From an uncultured Polaribacter sp. (lineage in GTDB: Bacteria > Bacteroidota > Bacteroidia > Flavobacteriales > Flavobacteriaceae): a DNA stretch of 64,000 nt. Numbering within the stretch: the stretch's first letter is position 1; each line of letters opens with the position of its first letter. This document shows, piece by piece, positions 27,845-37,991 of the stretch. The DNA is taken from contig OX044355.1 of the NCBI GenBank assembly GCA_943846595.1, positions 558,001 to 622,000 of the forward strand, read 5' to 3'. A program made the translations under genes and the position numbers. Under the pieces are notes generated by a model. The model made no database searches. It saw nothing but the letters and a program-made list of their open reading frames with translations, and had not been told where the DNA came from.

Positions 27845-29170
27845 TTACTTAATTGCCTCTAAAATTCCATTCAAAAAGGCATTTTCTTCAAAATTAGACA
27901 TTCCGAAACGCACAACCACCATTTCTTGATCTGGCAATACATAAACACGTTGTCCTTTGTAGCCATCCGCATAATACATGTTTTTCGGCACGTCTTTAAA
28001 ACCGCCATCAGCATTTAACCAAAATTGTGCACCATAGACTCCTTCTGAAGTGGGCGTGGGGGTCGTAGCATACGCTACCCAATCTTTGGTAAATAGCTGT
28101 TCGCCATTCCAAGCTCCGTTGTGGAGGTAAAGCAATCCAAATTTTCCCCAATCTCTGGCCGTTGCCCAAGCATAGGATGAGGCTACGTAATTTCCTGCTA
28201 AATCTGCTTCCAATGTCATGGAATTCATCCCAATTTTATCAATCAAATCCGTGTACCAGAAATCTAAATATTCTTGATGTGTATCAAACTGATCTCTCAA
28301 AATACCCGACAATAAGTTTGTAGTTCCAGAAGAATAATACCAGCTTTCATTGGGTTTTCCTACCAATGGTTTTAGCGCTTACATCTTGGTCATATCGCGT
28401 TCTAAAAAAAGCATTTTAGTCGCATCCGAAATTTCGTCATAGTTTTCATCCCATTCCAATCCCGAATTCATTTGTAATAAATTGTGAATTGTGATCTCTT
28501 TTCTTGGATCATTTTGCCAAGAAGCAATAGGGGCTTTGTCTTGTAGTTGTATTTTTTGCTGATGTTCTAAAACCCCAAAAACAGTACTTAGAACACTTTT
28601 CGTCATCGACCAGCCTAAAATTTTGGAGTCTTTATGAAACCCTTCAGAATACTTCTCAGCAATAATTTGATCTTTGTAAAGCACCACAATGGCTCTTGAT
28701 TTTCTTTCCCCAAAAATGGAACGAACGGCGGTGTTTAATTTTTCATAGTCTACATTGGTAAAAACCGTGTCTTTCTGAGGCCCATCTCCTAAAGGATATG
28801 GCATTGCCTTGTTTTTATTTTTTGTTCTCTTAGGGGTTAAATAAGGGCTGTTTTCGTCTGCTTTACTTAAAGTTAAAACAGATCCCAAACCTTCTCTTAT
28901 AATTGCTTTTCGTGTGAGTAATCCAAATACCGAAGCAGTGGCTGACTTTGTGATGGTATCAATCGCATCTGTTGCTAAATGTACAGGAGAAAAGTTATTA
29001 TCAGTTGAATCAGTAAACACCAAGCTTCTTTCGCCCAGAAAAACAGACGTTGCAGTGCTTTTTGCAGAATAGCCTGCTAAAATATTTAATTTCGGGTAAT
29101 TATGAATAATAACAACCGTCACAAAAACAGCCAACAAAAGGAGGATTCTCTTAAAAATTTTCATAGCCAA
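27845..29170 (-). pseudogene. Serine hydrolase (beta-lactamase class C fold) interrupted by an in-frame stop
   Basis: Two open stretches, 28379-29170 (263 codons) and 27845-28366, lie in the same frame. They are separated only by a TAA at 28379-28381 and five further codons. Together they would make a protein of about 441 residues. The N-terminal part has a membrane anchor (residues 8-24) and the catalytic SMTK (S-x-x-K). The C-terminal part has the YYSSGT motif and the rest of the fold. The stop therefore separates the nucleophile from the second active-site motif. It looks like a recent nonsense mutation or a sequencing error. Confidence 0.8.
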
Positions 29171-29235
29171 TGATTTAATGATGTAAAAATAAGAAAAACA
29201 TATTGTCTTTTTGAAAACTTTAAAAATGCATCGTT

Positions 29236-29243
29236 TATCTTTG
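29236..29243 (+). promoter_or_regulatory. -7 promoter box of sufS
   Basis: TATCTTTG matches TAnnTTTG, 19 nt before the ATG at 29263. A TTG at 29211-29213 lies 22 nt upstream, a suitable spacing for the -33 element. Confidence 0.65.
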
Positions 29244-29262
29244 CATTATAAATACATGTGGT

Positions 29263-30477
29263 ATGATACAGATTGATAAAATTCGTGAAGATTTCCCAAT
29301 TCTAAAGAGAACTGTAAATGGAAAACCTTTGGTATATTTTGACAACGCTGCCACCTCCCAGACCCCACAAGTAGTGATCGATGCAATTGTAGATTATTAT
29401 AGCAACTACAATGCTAATATTCACAGAGGTGTGCATACGCTAAGTCAAGAAGCAACCGATAAGTATGAGGAAGCGCGTATAAAGGTACAACAGCACTTTA
29501 ATGCAAAACATGCTTATGAAGTTATTTTAACCGCAGGCACCACGCACAGCATCAATATGGTTGCCTCGGGTTTTGCAAGCCTTTTACAAAAAGGAGATGA
29601 AATTATTGTTTCTGCCTTAGAACACCATTCAAACATTGTTCCTTGGCAAATGCTTTGTGAAAAAACAGGAGCTCTTTTAAAGGTAATTCCCATGAACCTG
29701 GACGGTTCTTTGCAAATGGAAGTATACCATACTCTAGTAAACGAAAAAACAAAAGTGGTTTTCTGTAACCATGTTTCAAATGCTTTGGGCGTTGTAAACC
29801 CAATTGAAGAAATTATTAAAAAAGCACATCTGTTTGGTGCTGCTGTTTTAATCGATGGTGCACAAGCAACCCCACACATAAAACCAGATGTACAAGCTTT
29901 AGGTGTTGATTTCTATGTAGCTTCGGCCCACAAGTTATGTGGTCCTACAGGCGTGGGAATGTTGTATGGAAAAAAAGAATGGTTAGAAAAACTCCCGCCC
30001 TACCAAGGAGGTGGAGAAATGATTGATGTAGTTACCTTTGAAAAAACCACCTATGCTGGATTGCCACATAAGTTTGAAGCAGGAACTCCCAATATTTGTG
30101 GAGGCATCGCTTTTGGTGCAGGATTAGATTATATGAATGCAATTGGTTTTGACAATATAGCTAGCTATGAAGCAGAACTTTTAGCTTACGGAACAGCCGA
30201 GTTATTAAAAATTGAAGGCGTGAAAATATATGGAACCACCGCAGAAAAAACAGCGGTAATTTCTTTCAATGTAGGTGAAATTCACCCCTATGATATTGGC
30301 GTTATTTTAGATAAACTGGGCATTGCCGTGAGAACAGGACACCACTGTGCACAGCCAATTATGGATTTCTTTAAAATACCAGGAACCATACGAGCTTCCT
30401 TTTCTTTTTATAATACCAAAGAAGAGATTGATGTGTTTATTACTGGGTTGAAAAGAGCCGTGATGATGCTTTCTTAA
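29263..30477 (+). CDS. sufS: Cysteine desulfurase SufS
   Basis: PLP enzyme that takes sulfur from cysteine for SufBCD. Landmarks are VYFDNAATSQ near the start, the PLP-binding Lys in SAHKLCGPTG, and the catalytic Cys in RTGHHCAQP, the group II (SufS) arrangement. It has 404 residues. It is separated from sufABCD by the opposing hydrolase pseudogene and has its own promoter box and terminator. A sufE-type partner is not in this window. Confidence 0.96.
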   Translation: MIQIDKIREDFPILKRTVNGKPLVYFDNAATSQTPQVVIDAIVDYYSNYNANIHRGVHTLSQEATDKYEEARIKVQQHFNAKHAYEVILTAGTTHSINMVASGFASLLQKGDEIIVSALEHHSNIVPWQMLCEKTGALLKVIPMNLDGSLQMEVYHTLVNEKTKVVFCNHVSNALGVVNPIEEIIKKAHLFGAAVLIDGAQATPHIKPDVQALGVDFYVASAHKLCGPTGVGMLYGKKEWLEKLPPYQGGGEMIDVVTFEKTTYAGLPHKFEAGTPNICGGIAFGAGLDYMNAIGFDNIASYEAELLAYGTAELLKIEGVKIYGTTAEKTAVISFNVGEIHPYDIGVILDKLGIAVRTGHHCAQPIMDFFKIPGTIRASFSFYNTKEEIDVFITGLKRAVMMLS

Positions 30478-30513
30478 AACGAATCCCAGATTTAAAAAAA
30501 ATAGTTTATAAAT

Positions 30514-30546
30514 AAAAAAAGGTTGCGCAAATGCGCAACCTTTTTT
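30514..30546. terminator. Bidirectional terminator between sufS and the TonB receptor
   Basis: The arms GGTTGCGCA and TGCGCAACC, extended by A and T runs on either side, form a strong hairpin. It serves sufS on the plus strand and the receptor gene on the minus strand. Confidence 0.85.
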
Positions 30547-30587
30547 GGTATTGTATAATTTAGGAATACTCCTATCTGTAATTTTTA

Positions 30588-33359
30588 CTAGTTGTTAATT
30601 GTCCAAGCAATATAGTACTGAGAACCAATGGCTCCAACTCCTGGTGCACTTAAGTACTCTTGACCTGTTAAATTCGCTCCACCTACTTTAAATACAGATT
30701 TCCAAGCGGGAACACTGTAGTTGATTTGAGCATCTATAACAGTTCTAGAAGTGATGTCTGCATCTAAGAATGTAGATTCCCAACGGTACTCATCTTGCCA
30801 TCTCGCATTGATGTTGAAACCAAAGTTTTTAAATACATTTTGTTTTCCAAATTGAATTTTTACTTTGTGTTCTGGCGTATTAAATCCTGCTTCAAAATCT
30901 GGATCAGATGCTTGATCGAAATCAAACTTCGCATAGGTATAATTTGCTCCTAAGTTAAATCCTCCAAAAATATTTGTTGTTAAACCAATACTTGCTCCAT
31001 AAGAATTAATGTCAGCAGATGTATTTGTGTACGTAGAGAAAACAGTGAAATCTCCTTGTGACAATGCAACAAGTGATAATGGAACTGGAGCACCCCCTGG
31101 ACCTACTGGAGCCGTTTGCGTAAACGCTACATCTCCATAATAAGGAACAACTACGTTTTTTCCTGCAATAAAATCTTGATACTGGTTGTAATATACACTT
31201 AAATCTACGGTAACTCTAGAATCATCTGATCCTACCAATCCTCTATATCCAATTTCATATGCAGAAACTCTTTCTGCTTTTACCAATTCTACATTTGCAG
31301 CAGTTGGCGCCCCTCCTAAAACAGATGTTAAAGAGAATGCATTTTCATATGCTTCTCTTCCTGAAACCTCTCTAGAAGGAAGTCCAGTAAGTGCAGTTCC
31401 TGTTGGGCTAAAAGGCAATGCTGGTGTATTAAAGCGATCTAAGTTGTCTGGAGCAGAACCAACCAAATACGCTCTACCTGCATTTAAACCAATGTATTGA
31501 TCTTGTGTTGTTGGGTTTCTAAAACCTGTCTGAAAAGAAGCTCTAAAGTTTTGGTTTTTATTTTCACCTCCTGCATATGCCAAAGAAACTCTTGGAGAAT
31601 AATTTCCATCAAAGTTTTGTGCTTTGTCATAACGAACAGAACTCGTTAACTTTAAACGATCGTCTTCTAAAAAGCTTTTTTGAATTTGTGTATAAATACC
31701 AAATTCATCATAATTAATAGGTCCGTCATAATCAGTAAAAATACTACCGTTAGAATTCAAAGAATATCTCCTATAAGATCCTCCTACTTGAACTTCTGCC
31801 CAATCTATATAATCTCTTAAGTTTAAATTTGCATCTGCATGATACAATTTCGTGTTGTCTTGAAACTTAGAACCTGTTATTAAGTCTGGATCTGTTGTTA
31901 TTTTATCAAATGCAGCTTGAAAACCAGGTGTTCCTGGTATCAACCTACCAGTATCTGCAACAGCTCTTGCTGCTTGATGATTCCCTGCTGGCACTCCTGG
32001 AATTGCTCCTAAGAAAGCACCTGCATATTGTTGAAACCATTCGGCGTCAGATTTCCATTCTCTGTTGATATTAATGGCTGCAAAACGTGTATCATAAGAG
32101 TCTCCTGCATCTTCACTGGTCATATACCCTCTTACAAAAAAGTTTTTCCCACGAACCTCAAGTTTGTGTTGCTCCATAAAGAAGTTCTTAATGTTATATC
32201 TGTTCGTTCCTTGGTATATGGTGTTTCCATTACCAAACTTAGAATTCCAGATAATCTCTAAACGATCGTCTCCTAAAGGACGATAATTTAAAGAGGCACC
32301 AAACTTCATGCTTTCCGCTTCATAAGACATTAAATCTCTTTCATCATATCCTGTTCTACTTACATCTCCAATTCCAAAAGGTAAAGTTGTAGTAACCTCG
32401 TCACCATAAACATTTAAACCGTCATAGTTATTGTCTGTATTTCTGTCACCTGTAGTAACACCTTCAAGATTTGTGTTTCTATAATCTGTAGCAAACCATT
32501 CTGTACCTTCTAAATAAGACAAGGTTGCTTTTGCTGCAAATTTATTAGAAAAGACGTGTGCCATTCTAAGGTTTACATCATAAAACTTGTTGTCTCCAGC
32601 TGCATCCTGACTCGTTAATCCATCTTTGTAAGAAAAACTAATTCCTTGATAATCAAAAGGATTTTTACTCCTCATAAACATGATACCATTAAAAGCATTT
32701 GCACCATACAAAGCAGAAGAAGCTCCAGGTAATAATTCAACACTTTCAACATCCAATTCAGACATTCCTAATAAATTCCCCAAAGCAAAGTTTAATGCTG
32801 GAGAAGAATTGTCCATTCCGTCTACCAATTGCATGAAACGTGTATTTGCAAAAGTTGCAAAACCACGTGTATTGACAGATTTAAATGTTAAACTGTTGGT
32901 ATTCACATCCACCCCTTTTAAATTCTCTAATCCGTCATAGAAGGAAGGAGCAGAAGTATTTTTGATGGCTCTAGAATCCATTCTTTCTACTGTTACTGGA
33001 GACTCCATAATACGTTCTGGAGTTCTAGAAGCAGAAACAACAATTTCATCTAAAGAAGTCGCATTTTCCGAAAGGTTCACTGATACTTTTTGGTTGTTTT
33101 CAGTAATTTCTACTTTGGCCGTTTGATAACCAATCATAGAAAATTCTAAAATAAACGGAGGGGTATCCGCAACATTCAACACAAAATTTCCATCAAAATC
33201 TGTGTTTGTTCCAACAGCTTTTCTCGCCACTTTAATGTTTGCGCCAGGGAGTGTCTCACCTGTTTTCGCATCTTTCACGGTACCTGTAATCGTTGTTTGT
33301 GCAAACATTGCTGCACTTCCAAAAACCACAAACGCAAGTAGTAAAATCTTTTTTATCAT
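30588..33359 (-). CDS. TonB-dependent receptor
   Basis: Outer-membrane active transporter of 923 residues. It has a signal peptide (to about residue 20, ending AMFAQ), a carboxypeptidase-regulatory-like beta domain (about 22-105, GTVKDAKTGETLPGANI), a plug domain (SLDEIVVSASRTPERIMES onward) and a long beta-barrel. The C-terminus ends in an aromatic/aliphatic barrel strand. No SusD-type lipoprotein gene follows; a terminator lies directly downstream, so it is an orphan receptor. The ligand is unknown. The upstream gap of 130 bases is very AT-rich with no clear -7 box. Confidence 0.93.
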   Translation of the reverse strand: MIKKILLLAFVVFGSAAMFAQTTITGTVKDAKTGETLPGANIKVARKAVGTNTDFDGNFVLNVADTPPFILEFSMIGYQTAKVEITENNQKVSVNLSENATSLDEIVVSASRTPERIMESPVTVERMDSRAIKNTSAPSFYDGLENLKGVDVNTNSLTFKSVNTRGFATFANTRFMQLVDGMDNSSPALNFALGNLLGMSELDVESVELLPGASSALYGANAFNGIMFMRSKNPFDYQGISFSYKDGLTSQDAAGDNKFYDVNLRMAHVFSNKFAAKATLSYLEGTEWFATDYRNTNLEGVTTGDRNTDNNYDGLNVYGDEVTTTLPFGIGDVSRTGYDERDLMSYEAESMKFGASLNYRPLGDDRLEIIWNSKFGNGNTIYQGTNRYNIKNFFMEQHKLEVRGKNFFVRGYMTSEDAGDSYDTRFAAININREWKSDAEWFQQYAGAFLGAIPGVPAGNHQAARAVADTGRLIPGTPGFQAAFDKITTDPDLITGSKFQDNTKLYHADANLNLRDYIDWAEVQVGGSYRRYSLNSNGSIFTDYDGPINYDEFGIYTQIQKSFLEDDRLKLTSSVRYDKAQNFDGNYSPRVSLAYAGGENKNQNFRASFQTGFRNPTTQDQYIGLNAGRAYLVGSAPDNLDRFNTPALPFSPTGTALTGLPSREVSGREAYENAFSLTSVLGGAPTAANVELVKAERVSAYEIGYRGLVGSDDSRVTVDLSVYYNQYQDFIAGKNVVVPYYGDVAFTQTAPVGPGGAPVPLSLVALSQGDFTVFSTYTNTSADINSYGASIGLTTNIFGGFNLGANYTYAKFDFDQASDPDFEAGFNTPEHKVKIQFGKQNVFKNFGFNINARWQDEYRWESTFLDADITSRTVIDAQINYSVPAWKSVFKVGGANLTGQEYLSAPGVGAIGSQYYIAWTINN

Positions 33360-33510
33360 AATTTGAATTATTTGTTAACTTTTACGAAAATACAATATTT
33401 TTTCATTTGTTAATTATTTTAACACTTTTTTTCATTTATTAATAACAAGATCCACTTTTATTACAAAAACTATAATTCAAAAAAACCACTTTGATACATC
33501 GAACAAATTG

Positions 33511-33518
33511 TACCTTTG
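33511..33518 (+). promoter_or_regulatory. -7 promoter box of ribF
   Basis: TACCTTTG matches TAnnTTTG. A TTG lies 17 nt upstream (33491-33493). It sits inside the longest possible ribF frame, so the true start must be downstream. Confidence 0.6.
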
Positions 33519-33538
33519 TGTTTATAAATAAGCGCTTT

Positions 33539-34471
33539 TTGAAAACCTTTCACGATATTACTTCTTTCAAAACCAACGAAAAAACCTTTGTGACGATTGG
33601 CACTTTTGATGGGGTGCATTTTGGTCACCAAGAAATCATTAACAAACTGGTTGATGATGCTAAATTAGCAGGCAAAAAATCGGTGTTGCTTACCTTTTTT
33701 CCGCACCCAAGAATGGTGCTACAAAAAGGGACTACAATTGCATTGATCAACACCATTGAAGAACGCACCGCGCTGTTAGAAAAAACAGGACTAGACTACC
33801 TAATCATTCATCCATTTAGCATTGCCTTTTCAAGACTAACCGCACTGGATTTTGTCAGAGATTTTCTCGTCACTCAATTAAATATTTCTAAATTAATTAT
33901 CGGATACGATCATCATTTTGGGAAGAACCGAGAGGGAAATATAGAACAACTCACGGAGTACAGCCATACCTATGGCTTTTCTGTAGAAGAAATTCCAGCA
34001 CAGGATATTGATGATGTTTCGGTAAGCTCTACCAAAATAAGAAGGGCTTTGGCTGCCGGAAACTTAAAAACCGCAAACCGTTATTTAGGAAGCCCGTTTA
34101 TGCTGTCAGGAAAAGTCGTCAACGGAAAAAAGCTAGGGGGTCAAATAGGATTCCCAACCGCAAACATTGACATCCTAGAAGACTACAAACTAATTCCCAA
34201 AACGGGAGTGTATGTAATACAATCAGAAATCCACAATAAAACCGTTTTTGGAATGATGAATATTGGAAATAGGCCTACTGTTTCAGGAACACATCAAACC
34301 ATTGAAGTGCATTTTTTTGATTTTAACAACGACTTATACAATGCTTTTTTAACCATTGAATTGCTCTTCTTTTTGCGAGAAGAACATAAGTTTGACACAA
34401 TCGAAAGCTTAATTCTTCAACTTAAAAAAGATGAACAGACAGCCCGAGATTATCTAAAAAAGGAATTATAA
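33539..34471 (+). CDS. ribF: Bifunctional riboflavin kinase/FAD synthetase
   Basis: Makes FMN from riboflavin and FAD from FMN. The N-terminal nucleotidyltransferase domain has GTFDGVHFGHQ. The C-terminal riboflavin kinase domain has GFPTANI and MMNIGNRPTV. The frame opens at 33491, but the TTG at 33539 gives the usual MKTFHDITSF start and lies downstream of the promoter box, so it is chosen. The product is 310 aa. No FMN riboswitch is seen. Confidence 0.93.
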   Translation: MKTFHDITSFKTNEKTFVTIGTFDGVHFGHQEIINKLVDDAKLAGKKSVLLTFFPHPRMVLQKGTTIALINTIEERTALLEKTGLDYLIIHPFSIAFSRLTALDFVRDFLVTQLNISKLIIGYDHHFGKNREGNIEQLTEYSHTYGFSVEEIPAQDIDDVSVSSTKIRRALAAGNLKTANRYLGSPFMLSGKVVNGKKLGGQIGFPTANIDILEDYKLIPKTGVYVIQSEIHNKTVFGMMNIGNRPTVSGTHQTIEVHFFDFNNDLYNAFLTIELLFFLREEHKFDTIESLILQLKKDEQTARDYLKKEL

Positions 34472-34612
34472 TCTTTTTTGAACACAATCAACTTCCTCGA
34501 AGCATTCCCTGATCTTATGGGTTGGAGTCCCTTTGGAAAGAGCGCGCAAAATTACAACAATAAGCCAATCATTTTAAATTGTGAATTCGCCGCAAAAATC
34601 GCCCACAAATTA

Positions 34613-34620
34613 TATATTTG
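34613..34620 (+). promoter_or_regulatory. -7 promoter box of serS
   Basis: TATATTTG matches TAnnTTTG, 22 nt before the ATG at 34643. No leader peptide or T-box-like structure was seen. Confidence 0.6.
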
Positions 34621-34642
34621 CATTTCATAATTCTTACAAAAA

Positions 34643-35917
34643 ATGTTACAAGTACACTTTATTAGAGAAAACAAGCAAAGGGTATTAGATGGATTGGCAA
34701 AACGTAATTTTGCCAATGCAGAAACCATTGTTGATCAAGTATTAACTGCTGATGAAAATCGGAGAAAAACACAAGTTTCTCTGGATGAAGCACTGGCAGA
34801 ATCTAATAAATTATCAAAAGAAATTGGGGCCTTTTTTAAGTCTGGTGAAAAACAAAAAGCAATCTTATTAAAAGAAAAATCAGGACAATTAAAAGAACAG
34901 TCGAAAGAAATGTCAGTAAGCTTACAAGCCTTTTCTGACGAGCTACAAGGCTTATTATATCTGATTCCGAACATTCCGCATGCCTCTGTGAAAGCCGGAA
35001 ACTCTGAAGCGGACAATGAAGAAATTTATAAAGAAGGAAGCATTCCTGTTTTAGGAGAAAACGCTCTTCCGCATTGGGAATTGGCGAAAAAATATGACAT
35101 CATCGATTTTGAATTAGGGACCAAAATTGCAGGTGCAGGGTTTCCGGTATATAAAGGAAAAGGCGCAAGATTACAACGCGCTTTAATCAATTATTTTTTA
35201 GATAAAAACACCAAAGCAGGGTACACAGAAATTCAAGTACCACATTTAGTAAACGAAGCTTCAGGAATTGGCACCGGCCAGTTACCAGACAAAGAAGGAC
35301 AAATGTATCATGTAGGGGAAGATGATTTGTATTTAATTCCTACCGCAGAAGTACCTATCACCAATATTTTTAGAGGAAACTTAGTGCAAGAATCTGATTT
35401 TCCAATCACATATACAGGATACACCCCTTGTTTTAGACGAGAAGCTGGAAGCTATGGTGCACATGTTCGTGGTTTGAATCGACTGCACCAATTCGATAAA
35501 GTGGAAATTGTTCGTGTAGAACATCCTGAAAATTCTTACAAAGCCCTGAATGGAATGGTAGAACATATTAAAGACATTTTACGGGAGTTGAAATTACCGT
35601 ATAAAATTTTACGTTTGTGCGGAGGAGACACTGGGTTTACGGCTGCAATCACCTTCGATTTTGAAGTGTTTTCTACAGCACAAGATCGATGGTTAGAAAT
35701 TAGTTCTGCCTCAAATTTTGAAAACTTTCAAGCAAACAGATTAAAACTTCGTTTTAAAAATAAAGAAGGAAAAAGCGAATTGGCCCATACATTAAATGGA
35801 AGTTCTTTGGCGTTGCCTCGTGTTTTGGCTGCAATATTAGAAAACTATCAAACAGAAGACGGAATTCAAATACCCGAAGTATTGATTCCTTATTGTGGGT
35901 TTGACATTATCAATTAA
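34643..35917 (+). CDS. serS: Seryl-tRNA synthetase
   Basis: Charges tRNA-Ser. The N-terminal 110 residues form the antiparallel coiled-coil arm that contacts the tRNA. The class II motifs follow: motif 2 FRREAGSYG, the ISSASNFENFQANR segment, and motif 3 LNGSSLALPRVLAAILEN. The length of 424 aa is standard. Its stop codon overlaps the stop of the small minus-strand gene at 35914. Confidence 0.97.
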   Translation: MLQVHFIRENKQRVLDGLAKRNFANAETIVDQVLTADENRRKTQVSLDEALAESNKLSKEIGAFFKSGEKQKAILLKEKSGQLKEQSKEMSVSLQAFSDELQGLLYLIPNIPHASVKAGNSEADNEEIYKEGSIPVLGENALPHWELAKKYDIIDFELGTKIAGAGFPVYKGKGARLQRALINYFLDKNTKAGYTEIQVPHLVNEASGIGTGQLPDKEGQMYHVGEDDLYLIPTAEVPITNIFRGNLVQESDFPITYTGYTPCFRREAGSYGAHVRGLNRLHQFDKVEIVRVEHPENSYKALNGMVEHIKDILRELKLPYKILRLCGGDTGFTAAITFDFEVFSTAQDRWLEISSASNFENFQANRLKLRFKNKEGKSELAHTLNGSSLALPRVLAAILENYQTEDGIQIPEVLIPYCGFDIIN

Positions 35918-36099
35918 TTAGACACAATAGCAATCATTAACCCCTTGTATTTTTTCATTTCTAACAAGGTATTGAAATATGCGTTGATCTTTCCTGCTTT
36001 CATCAATTTTAAAGCTTCTTCTTTTGAGTTTTCGTAGCGATAGGTTAATTCTTTCATCCCTTTTTTGATTTGTTGTGCTATATGAAAGACAATTTCCAT
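35914..36099 (-). CDS. Small conserved-looking protein
   Basis: A 61-residue soluble protein that I cannot assign to a named family. It is charged and mostly helical in appearance (IKKGMKELTYRYENSKEEAL). It ends convergently on serS, with the stop codons overlapping by 2 bases, and begins 81 bases before the divergent TPR gene. The tidy fit between neighbours and the protein-like composition favour a real gene. A comparison of related genomes at this position would settle it. Confidence 0.6.
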   Translation of the reverse strand: MEIVFHIAQQIKKGMKELTYRYENSKEEALKLMKAGKINAYFNTLLEMKKYKGLMIAIVSN

Positions 36100-36165
36100 G
36101 CCAAAATGTTACAACTGCTAGGTTGAAAATTATACTGTTTCTTAAAAAATTAACCTCTGGTTCGC

Positions 36166-36173
36166 TATCTTTG
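36166..36173 (+). promoter_or_regulatory. -7 promoter box just before the TPR gene
   Basis: TATCTTTG ends 7 nt before the ATG at 36181, so the transcript would start at or within a few bases of the start codon. Confidence 0.6.
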
Positions 36174-36180
36174 AGTTCAA

Positions 36181-37950
36181 ATGAAAAAATATATCCTCTT
36201 TCTTGTATTACTTGCTAGTCATTTTGGGTATGCTCAAAACGATTATCTGCTGGGAGAAAACTACTTTAGGGGTGGAGAATATGAAAAAGCAACAACGGTT
36301 TTTAAAAAACTATACGACAACAGCCCTTTTAACACCACTTATTTACAAAGACTAATTACTTGTTATCAAGAAACAAACCAATTTGTTAGGGCTGAAGAAT
36401 TGCTAAAAACAAAAATTCAATCAAACCCTTCTCAGGTTTTTTTATATGTCTATCTGGGCTACAATTACGAGCGACAACAACAGAAAGAAACAGCAACCGT
36501 TTATTACGAGAAGGCACTTTCAGAAATTGATAAAAAATCAAATTACAGTGGTATTATTGCCGCCATTTTCAAAAACTATTCGCTCTTAGACTATGCAATT
36601 ACTGCCTATGAAAAAGCAATGGCAAACAATCCAAAAGCAAATTACAATTTTCAAATTGCACAGATTTATGCAGAAAAAGGCGCTTTTAAAAAAATGTTTC
36701 AATCCTATATTGAGCTCATCGACAAAAATCCGGATTACCTTAAAAATGTGCAGCGGTATGCCAGCAGATATCTTACGGAAGACCCTGAAGATAAAAACAA
36801 TATCCTATTTCGAAAAACTCTTTTAAGAAAATCAGCGAGCAATCCAAAAGATGTTTGGAACCTACTCTTAAGTTGGTTATTTGCACAACAAAAAGAATAC
36901 GGGAAAGCATTTATTCAAGAGCGTGCATTGTACCAAAGAAACCCAGAAAATCTTTCACAAGTATTCCTTTTGGGAAAGATTGCTTTTGAAAATGCCGATT
37001 ATGATGCAGCATCACAGATTTTTACCTTTGTAAATGATGAAGCGTCCCTTCAGGAAGAAAAATTTGAGGCGAATTTGTTTTTAGTACATATTTCGATAAA
37101 AACGAAAAGCGATCAAACAGAAAACCTCTTTCGAACACTTTTTACCGCTTTTGGTAAAAATGAAGCAACTATAAAACTGCAGGTTTTATATGCAGATTAT
37201 TTAACCTTCCAAAAAAATAACGCCCCGAAAGCGATTGAGGTATTAAAAGAAGCTTTGGATTTTTCTAATTCGAAGTTTGACAAAGCTCGCATAAAATTGA
37301 AGCTCGGTGAAGTGTTGGTTTTTACTGGAAAAAACAACAAAGCACTCATTTACTTTTCTCAGGTTCAAACGCAATTAAAAAACCATCCTTTGGCACAAAA
37401 AGCCACATTTAAGGTTGCTCAAACGAGTTATTTTAAAGGTGATTTTACCTGGGCAAAAGCGCAATTAAAAATCTTAAAAAGCGCGACAACCCAATTAATT
37501 GCGAACGATGCCGTCGACCTCTTTTTAACAATTACAGACAATGAGCCAGTAGATAGTATTCCTTCCGGATTGACTGCATATGCAAAAGCAGAATTACTAG
37601 CATTTCAAAAGAAAGACCAAGAAGCGGTTGATGTATTAAAAAACATTCTTGAAAACTTTAAAGGGCAGCCCATCGAGGACGAAGCGCTGTTTAAGCAAGC
37701 AACACTTTTTGTAAAGCTGCAAGCATTTGAAAATGCAATTGTAAATTTCAAAAAAATAATTCAAGGGAATCCTGAGGGGATTCTTAGAGACGATGCACAC
37801 TATGCATTGGCTGAATTGTATCATAATCAACTTAATAATCCCGAAAAGGCGTCAGAACATTATCAAAAGATTATTTTTGACTTCGCATCGAGTATTTATT
37901 TGGTAGATGCGCGAAAGAAATTTCGAGAATTACGTGGCGATACACTTTAG
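36181..37950 (+). CDS. Secreted tetratricopeptide-repeat protein
   Basis: A 589-residue protein with a signal peptide (cleavage near HFGYAQ, residue 19) followed by TPR-type helical repeats over the whole length. Examples are LLGENYFRGGEYEKATTVF, FLYVYLGYNYERQQQKETA and DDAHYALAELYHNQLNNPEKA. It probably acts as a periplasmic or outer-membrane-associated scaffold. It is the first gene of a run with DUF4286, rsmA and mgtE. No catalytic domain is present. Confidence 0.88.
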   Translation: MKKYILFLVLLASHFGYAQNDYLLGENYFRGGEYEKATTVFKKLYDNSPFNTTYLQRLITCYQETNQFVRAEELLKTKIQSNPSQVFLYVYLGYNYERQQQKETATVYYEKALSEIDKKSNYSGIIAAIFKNYSLLDYAITAYEKAMANNPKANYNFQIAQIYAEKGAFKKMFQSYIELIDKNPDYLKNVQRYASRYLTEDPEDKNNILFRKTLLRKSASNPKDVWNLLLSWLFAQQKEYGKAFIQERALYQRNPENLSQVFLLGKIAFENADYDAASQIFTFVNDEASLQEEKFEANLFLVHISIKTKSDQTENLFRTLFTAFGKNEATIKLQVLYADYLTFQKNNAPKAIEVLKEALDFSNSKFDKARIKLKLGEVLVFTGKNNKALIYFSQVQTQLKNHPLAQKATFKVAQTSYFKGDFTWAKAQLKILKSATTQLIANDAVDLFLTITDNEPVDSIPSGLTAYAKAELLAFQKKDQEAVDVLKNILENFKGQPIEDEALFKQATLFVKLQAFENAIVNFKKIIQGNPEGILRDDAHYALAELYHNQLNNPEKASEHYQKIIFDFASSIYLVDARKKFRELRGDTL

Positions 37951-37991
37951 AGTCGAAAAAAATAGAATTCATAAACAATTAAGAATAGAAA

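Noticed and set aside
34478-34630. A 50-codon open frame with a TTG start between ribF and serS.
   Set aside because: It runs through the serS promoter box, matches no family I recognise, and has no promoter of its own.
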